From: an uncultured bacterium
GTDB lineage: Bacteria; Actinomycetota; Coriobacteriia; Coriobacteriales; Coriobacteriaceae
Length of the DNA stretch: 21,583 nt
Direction: 5' to 3'
NCBI GenBank assembly: GCA_905216175.1
Contig: CAJMSV010000021.1
Coordinates: forward strand, 1-21,583
Below are positions 14,222 to 21,583 of this stretch, piece after piece. Under the pieces are notes generated by a model. That model did not search any database and was not told the origin of the DNA. It worked only from the letters and a program-made list of their open reading frames with translations. The position numbers and the translations under genes were made by a program. The number at the start of each line of letters is the position of its first letter. Position 1 is the stretch's first letter.

Positions 14222-16170
14222 TCGACGAGGAGAACAAGTCCGCAACCATGACCGAGGCACCGGCTGCCGCCGTAGCTGCACCGGCCCACGCCGCTCCGGC
14301 GGACTCCACACCCGTGGAGCCCGAGGACACCGTGTTCTCCCTGCCTCTTTCGCATGTAACGCATGATATTTCGGATCTCGCCGATAACGAGGACGAAGAG
14401 GATGCCGTAGCGGCGCCCATCGGCGCACATGCTGCGGAACAGCCCACAGCGCCCGAAGCAACCCCGGCGCCGGCTCACTTTGCAGAGCCCGTCGCCGCGG
14501 CAATCAACGAGAGCGCTGCGGTGTTTGCGGCACCCGAGCCCGCCGCGCCGGCGTTTCCCATAGCCCCGGCATCCGAGGTTGCGCCCGCGTCTACGCCGGC
14601 GCCCGAGGCGGGGACATCCCCCGAGGCGGGGACATCCCCCGAGGACGGCCCTGCACCCAAGACCCCGCAGCCTGCGCCCGCAAGCGAGTCCGATGCCGTG
14701 GCCGAGCCCGCCGCCCAGTCGCAAAACACGCCCGCGCCGTCGCACTTTGCGACGCCCGAGCCTATAGACGTCAGCCCGCAAGATGACGAGTCGACCGCCC
14801 GCGTGCCCGAGGAGCCCGACTCCCCGGACACCGGCGATTCCGAATCAAACGCCGAGACCGACACCGTCTCTCCCGGTGACACTGCCGAGATCGACGTTGC
14901 CGCCGTTGAGGCCAAGCTCAAAGACCCCGGCTCGACCATGAGCTTTGAACCCCTAACCGAGGAGCGCATCGAGACCGACTCGACCTATGATGCCGGCACC
15001 ACCACGCAACTCATGTGGGGCGCCCGCTCCGACGTTGGCTGCGTGCGCCCGCACAATGAGGATTCCTACCTGGTGCAGTCGCCGCTCTTTTGCGTATGCG
15101 ACGGCATGGGTGGTCACGCTGCCGGCGAGGTGGCCTCTTCTATCGCTGTCGAGACCATCGCCAAGACAGCTCCTCAGTCTGCCGACGCCGCACGCCTGGC
15201 GGCAGCCGTCGAGGCCGCCAACGCCGCCGTAATCGAGGCTGCCTTGAATGGCCTGGGCAAGCCCGGCATGGGCTGCACAGCCACTTGCGCCTATATCGAA
15301 AACGACACGCTCGCCATCGCCCACGTGGGTGACTCTCGCGCCTACCTGCTCCACGAGGGCACGCTCATCCGCGTGACCCGCGACCACTCCTACGTGGAGG
15401 AGCTCGTGGACGCCGGCGAGATCACGGCAGACGAGGCTCGCGTCCACCCCAACCGTTCGGTCATCACCCGCGCGCTGGGCTCGGACCCCGCTATGTATGC
15501 CGACCACTTCACTCTGCATATCGAGGAAGGCGACCGTCTGATCCTGTGCTCCGACGGCCTTTCGAGCATGATTCCCGATAGCGATATCGAGAACATCGCC
15601 ACGCAGTCCTCAACCGCGCAAATCTGCGTCGACAACCTAGTGGACGCGGCGCTTGCCGCCGGCGGCCACGACAACGTGACCGTAGTAGTCGTTAACCTGG
15701 TTGACGATGGCGTTATGCGCGAGGCGCAGCGCGTGCGTCGCCGCAACATTACTATCGCCGCCATCCTGGCCCTCGTCTTTGTGCTGGCAGCTGGCATCTG
15801 GGCCTACACGGGTGTCACCGGCTCGTACTACCTGGGTACCTACCAGGGCAATGTCGCCGTCTGGCGCGGCCTGCCCGGCAAGCCGCTCGGACTCAAGCTC
15901 CACTGGCTCGAAAGCGAAACCAGCATCAAGCTATCCGACCTGCCCGAAGACACGCAAAACCGCCTCAAGGCGGGTATTCCGCAAACAAGTGTCGACGATG
16001 CGCAGGACACGATATCCAAGTACCGCCACCAGATCGACGAGGAGCAGACCCGCCAGGTGATCGACGCGCAAACGATTCGCGACAACACCAATCAGGGATC
16101 GACCTCCGAATCAGATTCCGAGAAAACCGCCGAACAGTCCGCCGAGGCCGAAGCCTCCGATAAGAATTAG
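14218..16170 (+). CDS. pstP: PP2C-family protein phosphatase with long disordered N-terminal extension
   Basis: This metal-dependent phosphatase reverses Ser/Thr phosphorylation by the cluster's kinases. The catalytic domain spans about 262-500: RSDVGCVRPHNEDSYL (D272, N280, E281, D282), CDGMGGHAAGEVAS (D295, G296), HVGDSRAYL, LCSDGL (D446) and GGHDNVTVVVV (D485, N486), all metal-ligand motifs intact. A membrane segment at about 511-531 precedes an extracellular tail of 120 residues. Odd: a 260-residue acidic Pro/Ala-rich extension precedes the catalytic domain, where mycobacterial PstP has none; it includes an exact 18-base tandem repeat. The start at 14218 overlaps the fhaB stop. Later in-frame ATGs near 14938 and 15013 lack ribosome sites. 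Stop-free reading and codon bias support the extension as coding. Confidence 0.92.
   Translation: MIDEENKSATMTEAPAAAVAAPAHAAPADSTPVEPEDTVFSLPLSHVTHDISDLADNEDEEDAVAAPIGAHAAEQPTAPEATPAPAHFAEPVAAAINESAAVFAAPEPAAPAFPIAPASEVAPASTPAPEAGTSPEAGTSPEDGPAPKTPQPAPASESDAVAEPAAQSQNTPAPSHFATPEPIDVSPQDDESTARVPEEPDSPDTGDSESNAETDTVSPGDTAEIDVAAVEAKLKDPGSTMSFEPLTEERIETDSTYDAGTTTQLMWGARSDVGCVRPHNEDSYLVQSPLFCVCDGMGGHAAGEVASSIAVETIAKTAPQSADAARLAAAVEAANAAVIEAALNGLGKPGMGCTATCAYIENDTLAIAHVGDSRAYLLHEGTLIRVTRDHSYVEELVDAGEITADEARVHPNRSVITRALGSDPAMYADHFTLHIEEGDRLILCSDGLSSMIPDSDIENIATQSSTAQICVDNLVDAALAAGGHDNVTVVVVNLVDDGVMREAQRVRRRNITIAAILALVFVLAAGIWAYTGVTGSYYLGTYQGNVAVWRGLPGKPLGLKLHWLESETSIKLSDLPEDTQNRLKAGIPQTSVDDAQDTISKYRHQIDEEQTRQVIDAQTIRDNTNQGSTSESDSEKTAEQSAEAEASDKN
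14602..14637 (+). repeat. 18-bp tandem duplication in the phosphatase gene
   Basis: Two exact copies of an 18-base unit (14602-14619 and 14620-14637), followed by seven bases of a third, encode PEAGTS twice in the disordered N-terminal region. Being in frame, copy number change would alter only linker length. Confidence 0.85.
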
Positions 16171-16186
16171 AAAGGGAGTGCCGCTT

Positions 16187-19057
16187 ATGAGTCGCCGCAA
16201 CACCGAGCTGCTCTTGCTCATCGCCTCGGCGTTCCCCGTCATCCTGCTGTATGCGATGTACGTGCTCACCGCGGGCGCTGCCATCTCCTTTGAGACGCTC
16301 GCCGTACCGATCGGCCTCTTTGCCGCCTTTGCCGCGGCCCACATTGCCGTGCGAATCTTGGCGCCCGGTGCCGACCCCGCCATCCTACCCATCGTATTTA
16401 TACTTTCGGGCATCGGTATCACGTTCGTGACGCGTCTCGCCCCCGCTCTCGCGATCTCACAGCTCATCATCCTGTTTGTCTCGGTGGCGCTCATGGTGGG
16501 AACGCTCGCACTGGTCAAAAACCTCGACGTGGTCATGCGCTACAAGTACACCTTTGGCATTTTCGGCAGCATCCTGCTGATGCTGCCCATCTTTATCGGC
16601 ACCACGATCTCGGGCTCCAAGCTCTGGATTCGCATCGCGGGCTTTACCATCCAGCCCGGCGAGTTCGCCAAGGTCTTTATCGTCCTGTTCCTGGCCGGGT
16701 ACCTGGCCGAGAACCGCGAGCTGCTCTCCATCTCCAACCGCAAGATCCTGGGCTTTAAGATCCCTCGCCTGCGACTGCTGCTGCCGCTGTTTGCCGTGTG
16801 GGGTGTGTGCCTGCTCGTCGTCGTCTTCGAACGCGATCTGGGTTCGGCCGTGCTGTTCTACACCATCTTCTTGCTGATGCTCTACGTTGCCACGGGGCGC
16901 TTTTCGTATGTCGTTATCGGCCTTGCGCTGCTGGCCGTTGGAGCCGTGGGCGCCTACAAGTTCCTGTCTCACGTTCAGGTGCGTTTCCAGGTTTGGCTCG
17001 ATCCGTTTAAGGACGCCCAGGGCCAGGGCTACCAGATCGTCCAGTCGCTCTTCTCGCTTGCCGATGGCGGTCTGGTCGGTGTTGGCATCGGCAACGGCAT
17101 GGCCAACAACATCCCTGTCGTCGAGTCCGACTTTATCTTCTCGGCTATCGGCGAGGAGATGGGCCTTTTGGGCGGCGGCGCCGTGCTCATCCTGTTTATG
17201 CTCTTTGCCGTTCGCGGCCTGACCACGGCTGCCCGCGCAAAGTCCGACCTCGCCGCCTTTAGTGCCACGGGCCTTACGGCAGCCATCAGCTTCCAGGCCT
17301 TTTTGATCGTGGGCGGCGTCACCCGCCTGATCCCGCTGACCGGCGTCACTCTGCCCTTTATGAGCCAGGGCGGCTCCTCGCTGCTGGCGAGCTTTATCAT
17401 CGTCGCGCTCCTGCTGCGCGCCGGTGACGAGGCGACCGGACGCGAGGCCGAGCTTACCGGCACCGGCACCATGGCCGCCATCACCGATGATCAGGTCGCA
17501 TCTGCCGCCGCCCCGACGGGCACGCGCTTTGCCACCTCGTCTTCCTACGGCAGCGGCAGCCATTCCGTCGGCTCGCGCATGCGACGTCGCCTGCTCGACA
17601 CGCCTGAATCCGGTGTGCTCGGCCGCGTTGCGCTCGCCAACCGTCTAACCCGCGCGGTGCTCGCCTTTACGGCGCTGTTCGCCATCCTTATCGGGAACCT
17701 CACCTATGTCCAGGTCATTAAGGCCAAGGACTATCAGGACATGCCGACCAACAACCACACCATCGCCCGCTCCAAGTACATCCAGCGCGGCTCCATCATC
17801 ACGTCCGACGGCGTGACGCTGGCCGAGTCGCTGCAGCAGGAGGACGGCACCTACGTACGCTCCTACCCCAACGGTAACCTGGCAGCGCACGTGGTTGGCT
17901 ACGTGAGCCAGCAGTATGGCACCACCGCCATCGAGAGCGTCATGAACGACACGCTCACCGGTTCTAAGGACTACTCTAGCTGGAACAACGCCATCGCGTC
18001 GCTCGCGGGCCAGACCCAGCCGGGCAACACCGCCAAGCTCACCATCGACTCGCGTATCCAGACGGCGGCCGCGCAGGCACTCAAGGGCTTTAAGGGCGCT
18101 GTAGTGGTCATCGACCCGCGTACCGGCGCGGTGCTCGCATGTGCCAGCTCGCCCACCTACGACAACACCAACATCGATGCCCTGCTGCAGACGGGCGGCG
18201 GCGAGGACGGCTCCATGTACAATCGCGCCATGGACGCGCTGTACACGCCGGGCTCCACGTTTAAGGTCGTTACGCTTTCCGCGGCACTCGAGACCGGTAC
18301 CGCCAGCCTTACCAGCACCTACCAGGCGCCCGGCTCCATGGACATCGGCAACGCACCGGTCACCAACGATGCCAACGAGAGCTACGGCACCATCAGCCTA
18401 CAGCAGGCCTTTGCCGTGTCCTCCAACGTCGTCTTCGGCCAGGTGGCAAACGAAGTTGGCGCAAACACGCTCGTGCAGTTTGCCAACGCCTTTGGCTACG
18501 GCCAAAAGCTCGGCCAGGACCTGACCTCCGCGGCCTCCATCATGGCCGACCCGTCGCTCATGACCGAGTGGGAGACCGCCTGGGCCGGCGCCGGCCAGCC
18601 TGTCGGCATGGACCACACGCCCGGCCCGCAGACCACCGTCATGCAAAACGCCGTGATTGCCGCCGCCATCGCTAACAGCGGCGTGGTCATGGACCCGTAC
18701 TTTGTAGCCCAGGTACTCGCCCCGGACGGAACCGTGGTCAAGACCACGCAGTCCCGCTCGCTGGGTCAGGCCGTCAGCTCCGCCACGGCCGACCAGGTCA
18801 AGCAGGCCATGCTTGCCGTCGTCCAGTCCGGCACCGGCACCGATGCCCAGATCCCCGGCGTCAAAGTCGCCGGCAAGACCGGCTCGGCCGAGACCGGCGG
18901 CACCAACGTCAACTCGATGTTTGTTGGCTTTGCACCTTACGATTCACCCACGGTCGCCATCTCGGTGGCCTTGGAGGATTTCGACAAGCATGACGTCAAG
19001 GCCGCCAAGATCGCCGGTATCGTCCTGACCGCGGCGCTTGCCGCACAGGGAGCGTGA
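16187..19057 (+). CDS. SEDS glycosyltransferase fused to class B penicillin-binding protein
   Basis: One 956-residue protein joins two partners. Residues 1-410 are a FtsW/RodA-type SEDS peptidoglycan polymerase with about ten membrane segments and signatures GSKLWIRIAGFTIQPGEFAK, FERDLGSA, KDAQGQGYQIVQS (D276, probable catalytic Asp) and MSQGGSSLL. A polar linker (413-485) leads to another membrane segment (about 488-511) and a class B PBP: RGSIITSDGVTLAES dimerisation-domain start, then the transpeptidase with SxxK (S690-TF-K693), SSN (745-747) and KTGS (K897). Both active sites look intact. In Mycobacterium these are separate adjacent genes, rodA and pbpA, in the same position. The start is ATG 16187 with AAAGGGAG eight bases upstream; a GTG at 16178 overlaps that site. 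The role is polymerising and cross-linking wall glycan, probably for elongation or division. Confidence 0.95.
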   Translation: MSRRNTELLLLIASAFPVILLYAMYVLTAGAAISFETLAVPIGLFAAFAAAHIAVRILAPGADPAILPIVFILSGIGITFVTRLAPALAISQLIILFVSVALMVGTLALVKNLDVVMRYKYTFGIFGSILLMLPIFIGTTISGSKLWIRIAGFTIQPGEFAKVFIVLFLAGYLAENRELLSISNRKILGFKIPRLRLLLPLFAVWGVCLLVVVFERDLGSAVLFYTIFLLMLYVATGRFSYVVIGLALLAVGAVGAYKFLSHVQVRFQVWLDPFKDAQGQGYQIVQSLFSLADGGLVGVGIGNGMANNIPVVESDFIFSAIGEEMGLLGGGAVLILFMLFAVRGLTTAARAKSDLAAFSATGLTAAISFQAFLIVGGVTRLIPLTGVTLPFMSQGGSSLLASFIIVALLLRAGDEATGREAELTGTGTMAAITDDQVASAAAPTGTRFATSSSYGSGSHSVGSRMRRRLLDTPESGVLGRVALANRLTRAVLAFTALFAILIGNLTYVQVIKAKDYQDMPTNNHTIARSKYIQRGSIITSDGVTLAESLQQEDGTYVRSYPNGNLAAHVVGYVSQQYGTTAIESVMNDTLTGSKDYSSWNNAIASLAGQTQPGNTAKLTIDSRIQTAAAQALKGFKGAVVVIDPRTGAVLACASSPTYDNTNIDALLQTGGGEDGSMYNRAMDALYTPGSTFKVVTLSAALETGTASLTSTYQAPGSMDIGNAPVTNDANESYGTISLQQAFAVSSNVVFGQVANEVGANTLVQFANAFGYGQKLGQDLTSAASIMADPSLMTEWETAWAGAGQPVGMDHTPGPQTTVMQNAVIAAAIANSGVVMDPYFVAQVLAPDGTVVKTTQSRSLGQAVSSATADQVKQAMLAVVQSGTGTDAQIPGVKVAGKTGSAETGGTNVNSMFVGFAPYDSPTVAISVALEDFDKHDVKAAKIAGIVLTAALAAQGA

Positions 19058-19189
19058 TGCCCATGATCGAATCGGACACCAGAGGCGCGCCGCGGCCGAA
19101 GAGCTAGCGGCAACGCGCCACACGGCCCCAGCGGCCACATCGTAGGTACTACACACATCGTTGAGCGAATAATTATGTTAGGAGCAGGA
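19058..19189. other. Spacer between SEDS-PBP and pknB
   Basis: This 132-base gap is the only sizeable one in the cluster. It holds a 16-codon open frame coupled by TGATG to the preceding stop (19057-19107), a GC hairpin possibility (GGCGCG-CCGC paired with GCGG and CGCGCC, about 19084-19121), and an AT-rich stretch before the pknB ribosome site that may hold a promoter (AATAAT near 19168). None is firm. Confidence 0.4.
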
Positions 19190-21157
19190 ATGGAACAGAG
19201 GGTCCTCGGGGGAAGATACCTCCTCAAGGATAAGGTGGGAACAGGCGGCATGGCGACCGTCTACCGTGCACAGGACCAGGTCCTCGACCGCACGGTAGCC
19301 GTCAAGATCATGCTGCCACAGTATGCGTGCGACGCAACCTTCGCCGCACGCTTTAAGCAGGAGGCCCAGGCAGCAGCCGGCCTCTCCTCCCCCTATATCG
19401 TGGGCGTCGACGATTGGGGCAAGGACGGCGACACCTATTACATCGTCATGGAGTACCTGCGCGGCACCGACCTTAAGAGCGGCATCAAGAGCCACGGCGC
19501 CCTCGACCCCAAGAAGGTCGCCCAGATCGGCTCGCAGATCAGCTCTGCGCTTTCGGTCGCCCACAAGCACGAGATCATCCACCGCGACATTAAGCCGCAG
19601 AACATCATGGTGCTGCCCGACGGCAACATCAAGGTGATGGACTTTGGCATCGCGCGCGCCAAGAACAGCCACCTCACGCAAGACAACAACGTGCTGGGAA
19701 CCGCCCACTACGTCAGCCCCGAGCAGACCCGCGGTCAGGACCTCGGTCCCACCTCGGATATCTACTCGCTGGGCGTCGTGATGTACGAGTGCGCCACCGG
19801 CCGCGTTCCCTTTGACGGTGACGACGCCATCTCGGTCGCACTCAAGCAAGTCAACGAGCTGCCTATTCCGCCGAGCCAGATCAACTCCGGTGTCGACGCC
19901 GACCTTGAGCGCATCATCCTCAAGTGCATGGAGAAGGACCCGGCAAACCGCTTCCAGACCGCCGACGAGCTTCGTCAGGTGCTCAACAGCTACCTGTCGG
20001 GCCGTGCCGTCAACGTCTCGGAGCCCACGCGCATCATCGGTGCCCCCGGCGAGCTGGGCGCCACCAAGACTCGCGAGCTTTCCGATCAGACGCGCGCCAT
20101 GGTGCGTCCCGTCTCGGGCGTGAGCGGCCAGAATACCGCCCGTAGCTCGGTTTCGGGCTCCACCGGCTCCTACGAGGTCGAAAAGCCCAAATCCAACAAG
20201 AACAAGATCATCGCCGCCGTGGTGGCAGCGGTTGCCGTCATCGGCATCGTGGTGGCCTTTGCCACAGGACTCTTTGGCGGCGAGCAGGTCACCGTGCCCG
20301 ATGTGCTGGGCAAGGACCAGCAGACTGCCGTCGAGCTGATCAAGGAAGCCGGCCTCGAGGTCGGCACCATCGACCAAAGCTACAACGACGATGTCGACGA
20401 GGGCAAGGTCGCCGAGCAGACGCCCAACGGCAACACCAAGAAGGCCAAGGGCACCAAGGTGAACCTGGTAATCTCCAAGGGCCCCAAGCCCTCCGAGAAG
20501 GTTGAGGTTCCCCAGCTTGTCGGCCTGACCAAGGACCAGGCAGAAGCCGCGCTGGCAAGCGTTGGCCTGAAGGGCAACGCCTCCGAGGAGGCCAACGAGG
20601 CCGATGAGGGCCAGGTCTTTGAGCAGGGCACCGATGCCGGTAAGGAAGTCGAGAAAGGCACGACCATCTCGTACAAGGTCTCGGGCGGCCCGGATACCAC
20701 GTCCGTCCCCGATCTGACCGACATGACCGAGGCCCAGGCGCGCAACGCCCTCGATATGGCAGGCTTTGGCGTCGACGTGAGCTACCAGGAGAACGACTCG
20801 GTTACCGAGGGCACCGTGAGCAGCTGGAACCCCAGCGGCAAGCAGAAGCCCGGCGCCACGATTACCGTCGTCATTGCCAAGAAGTCCGGCAAGGCCAGTG
20901 TTCCGGGCAACCTGTACGGCAAGAGCATCTCCGCCGCCGTCACCGCGCTCAACAACGCCGGTTTCTATAACATTGGCTTCTGTGACCAGAATGGCAATCC
21001 CGTAAGCGGTAACGAGGATGCCACCGTTACAGGCGTCTCCCCCACCGGCAAGCAGTCCACCGACAGCACGATTACGCTGACGGTCGCACTTTCTGGTTCG
21101 GGCTCGGGCTCGGGCTCGGGCACGGGCACGGGCGACGATTCCGGTACGACCAACTAG
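19190..21157 (+). CDS. pknB: PASTA-domain Ser/Thr protein kinase PknB
   Basis: This membrane sensor kinase couples cell-wall state to phosphorylation. The kinase domain (about 7-270 of 655) has GTGGMATVY, VAVK (K39), HRDIKPQNIM (H131, R132, D133), DFG 151-153, activation-loop threonines T163 and T171, and VSPEQ. A juxtamembrane linker rich in Thr/Ser follows, then one membrane segment (about 339-360) and four PASTA repeats outside the cell (about 366-433, 437-500, 505-565 and 569-634), which in this family bind muropeptides or lipid II. The tail ends in a Gly/Ser/Thr run. The start is ATG 19190 with AGGAG upstream; an in-frame ATG at 19175 lies before that site and is less likely. It is the last gene of the cluster and is followed by a clear terminator. 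Confidence 0.97.
   Translation: MEQRVLGGRYLLKDKVGTGGMATVYRAQDQVLDRTVAVKIMLPQYACDATFAARFKQEAQAAAGLSSPYIVGVDDWGKDGDTYYIVMEYLRGTDLKSGIKSHGALDPKKVAQIGSQISSALSVAHKHEIIHRDIKPQNIMVLPDGNIKVMDFGIARAKNSHLTQDNNVLGTAHYVSPEQTRGQDLGPTSDIYSLGVVMYECATGRVPFDGDDAISVALKQVNELPIPPSQINSGVDADLERIILKCMEKDPANRFQTADELRQVLNSYLSGRAVNVSEPTRIIGAPGELGATKTRELSDQTRAMVRPVSGVSGQNTARSSVSGSTGSYEVEKPKSNKNKIIAAVVAAVAVIGIVVAFATGLFGGEQVTVPDVLGKDQQTAVELIKEAGLEVGTIDQSYNDDVDEGKVAEQTPNGNTKKAKGTKVNLVISKGPKPSEKVEVPQLVGLTKDQAEAALASVGLKGNASEEANEADEGQVFEQGTDAGKEVEKGTTISYKVSGGPDTTSVPDLTDMTEAQARNALDMAGFGVDVSYQENDSVTEGTVSSWNPSGKQKPGATITVVIAKKSGKASVPGNLYGKSISAAVTALNNAGFYNIGFCDQNGNPVSGNEDATVTGVSPTGKQSTDSTITLTVALSGSGSGSGSGTGTGDDSGTTN
21092..21133 (+). 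repeat. Gly-Ser / Gly-Thr hexanucleotide repeat at the pknB C-terminus
   Basis: Repeats close to GGCTCG, then GGCACG, encode SGSGSGSGSG and TGTG after the fourth PASTA domain. The unit is six bases, so slippage in whole units keeps the frame. Confidence 0.8.
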
Positions 21158-21209
21158 TCGCCACCTCACCGCTCATTACGGCTCTCGCCGCAAACATATT
21201 CGCTCACAG

Positions 21210-21249
21210 GCGCCCGCTTGCTCCCCCAGTAAGCGGGCGCTTCGTTTTT
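21210..21249 (+). terminator. Intrinsic terminator after pknB
   Basis: GCGCCCGCTT (21210-21219) pairs perfectly with AAGCGGGCGC (21231-21240) around an 11-base loop, followed by TTCGTTTTT. It lies 52 bases after the pknB stop and ends the kinase / cell-wall operon. Confidence 0.9.
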
Positions 21250-21268
21250 GACATGGCATGAACCAGAA

Positions 21269-21297
21269 GAGCCCGGCACCGTAGCGGTACCGGGCTC
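21269..21297. repeat. GC-rich hairpin of first composite repeat unit
   Basis: GAGCCCGG (21269-21276) pairs with CCGGGCTC (21290-21297), continued inside by ACCG/CGGT after one mismatch, with loop TAG. It is framed by ACCAGAA (21262-21268) and TTCTGGT (21305-21311). On the minus strand it follows a CACCA end and is followed by TTCTGGTT, as a terminator after a tRNA would be. Confidence 0.65.
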
Positions 21298-21303
21298 GGC
21301 AAA

Positions 21304-21405
21304 TTTCTGGTGCCCCCGGGCGGATTCGAAAACTCCCCCTGCGGGGAAATTGTTGACGCGGGTGTCGACGGCTCGAATCCGCCGGCAGTTCCCACAAACC
21401 AGAAA
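21304..21405. repeat. Large imperfect inverted repeat within the tail
   Basis: TTTCTGGT (21304-21311) and GGCGGATTCGA (21319-21329) are complementary to ACCAGAAA (21398-21405) and TCGAATCCGCC (21373-21383). The first copy of the 61-base repeat therefore faces a partial inverted copy and could fold into a roughly 100-base structure. Confidence 0.65.
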
Positions 21406-21496
21406 CGGCGCCGCTCTCGCGACGCCGTCATAATATTCTGGTGCCCCCGGGCGGATTCGAAAACTCCCCCCGCGGGGAAATGAGTGACGCGGGTGT
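21305..21496 (-). repeat. Two 61-bp direct repeats resembling a tRNA 3' end
   Basis: Bases 21305-21365 and 21436-21496 match at 57 of 61 positions, 131 bases apart. On the minus strand each ends TTCGAATCCGCCCGGGGG and then CACCA, like a T-loop plus acceptor and CCA of a tRNA. The five bases before the T-loop do not pair with those after it, and no matching 5' acceptor arm or anticodon arm is found, so these are not intact tRNAs. Each copy is followed on the minus strand by a GC hairpin. Confidence 0.75.
21405..21428. repeat. GC-rich hairpin of second composite repeat unit
   Basis: ACGGCG (21405-21410) pairs with CGCCGT (21423-21428). As in the first unit it is framed by ACCAGAA (21398-21404) and TTCTGGT (21436-21442), but its stem sequence differs, so the frame is conserved while the stem has changed. 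Confidence 0.55.
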
Positions 21497-21565
21497 AGGA
21501 CGCCCGCAAGCAACACAAAAAACAAAAGAGGCCCGACCCCAAGAGGGAAAAGGGGAAGAAATAAA

Positions 21566-21572
21566 AAGGAGG
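21566..21572 (+). promoter_or_regulatory. Strong Shine-Dalgarno at the window edge
   Basis: AAGGAGG lies 11 bases before the end of the window, in a purine-rich stretch. It probably serves a plus-strand gene starting just outside; that gene cannot be seen here. Confidence 0.4.
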
Positions 21573-21583
21573 CAACCGGGGGA

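Larger units (their letters stand above)
21250..21583. other. Gene-free tail with tRNA-3'-end-like tandem repeats
   Basis: No protein gene is supported in these 334 bases. Open frames here are read-outs of the repeats described separately. The final 60 bases are purine-rich and end with AAGGAGG (21566-21572), a good ribosome site whose start codon would lie just past the window. Confidence 0.6.

Noticed and set aside
19178..21169. A 663-codon minus-strand open frame opposite pknB
   Set aside because: Antisense shadow produced by high-GC codon bias; the plus strand encodes a complete PASTA kinase.
21166..21575. Small minus-strand proteins in the tail
   Set aside because: These frames are repeated read-outs of the 61-base repeat in two frames, with no ribosome site.
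21250..21583. Intact tRNA genes in the tail
   Set aside because: A T-loop and CCA-like end are seen on the minus strand, but the T-stem does not pair and no acceptor 5' arm, D arm or anticodon arm is found at the right distance.

Overview
The window looks like a chromosomal segment of a high-GC, strictly anaerobic actinobacterium, most likely Coriobacteriia and plausibly Collinsella or a close relative. The basis is the GC-rich coding bias, a pyruvate:ferredoxin oxidoreductase (an anaerobe enzyme), an actinobacterial-type FHA / PP2C / SEDS / penicillin-binding protein / PASTA-kinase cluster, and the fusion of the SEDS and penicillin-binding protein into one gene. The genus is inference from gene content and general familiarity, not from a search.

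Layout. Bases 1-1405 (minus) hold the N-terminal 468 codons of pyruvate:ferredoxin oxidoreductase, preceded by a long leader with palindromes. Bases 1780-5468 (minus) form a tight three-gene operon: a membrane-anchored secreted protein, a membrane Ser/Thr kinase, and an FHA protein. Upstream come a strong hairpin terminator and the ybaB-recR pair (5715-6645, minus). A small membrane-protein gene on the plus strand (6987-7460) separates ybaB-recR from dnaX (7482-9959, minus). A divergent promoter region then leads into plus-strand genes: a YcxB-like membrane protein (10076-10792), and from 10937 a long signalling and cell-wall cluster. That cluster runs: polytopic Ser/Thr kinase, fhaA-like, fhaB-like, PP2C phosphatase, SEDS-PBP fusion, PASTA kinase pknB. 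A clear intrinsic terminator follows pknB at 21210-21249. The last 330 bases carry no gene but hold a tandem, tRNA-3'-end-like repeat with hairpins.

How the genes work together. The 10937-21157 cluster matches the Mycobacterium fhaA-fhaB-pstP-rodA-pbpA-pknA-pknB locus in content and order. There, PASTA kinases sense muropeptide or lipid II, FHA proteins bind the phosphorylated targets, PstP reverses the phosphorylation, and RodA plus PbpA make septal or lateral peptidoglycan. Here polymerase and transpeptidase are one polypeptide. The pknA position seems to be taken by a membrane kinase at the head of the operon with HLD in place of HRD. The minus-strand operon at 1780-5468 is a second kinase-FHA module with no phosphatase of its own and an unfamiliar extracytoplasmic partner; it is the best candidate here for an undescribed system.

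The most striking local oddity is in dnaX: the Walker A lysine codon reads Gly and the first zinc-ligand cysteine reads Trp, both inside one 75-base G-rich tract whose frame is intact. A consensus error is the first explanation to exclude.
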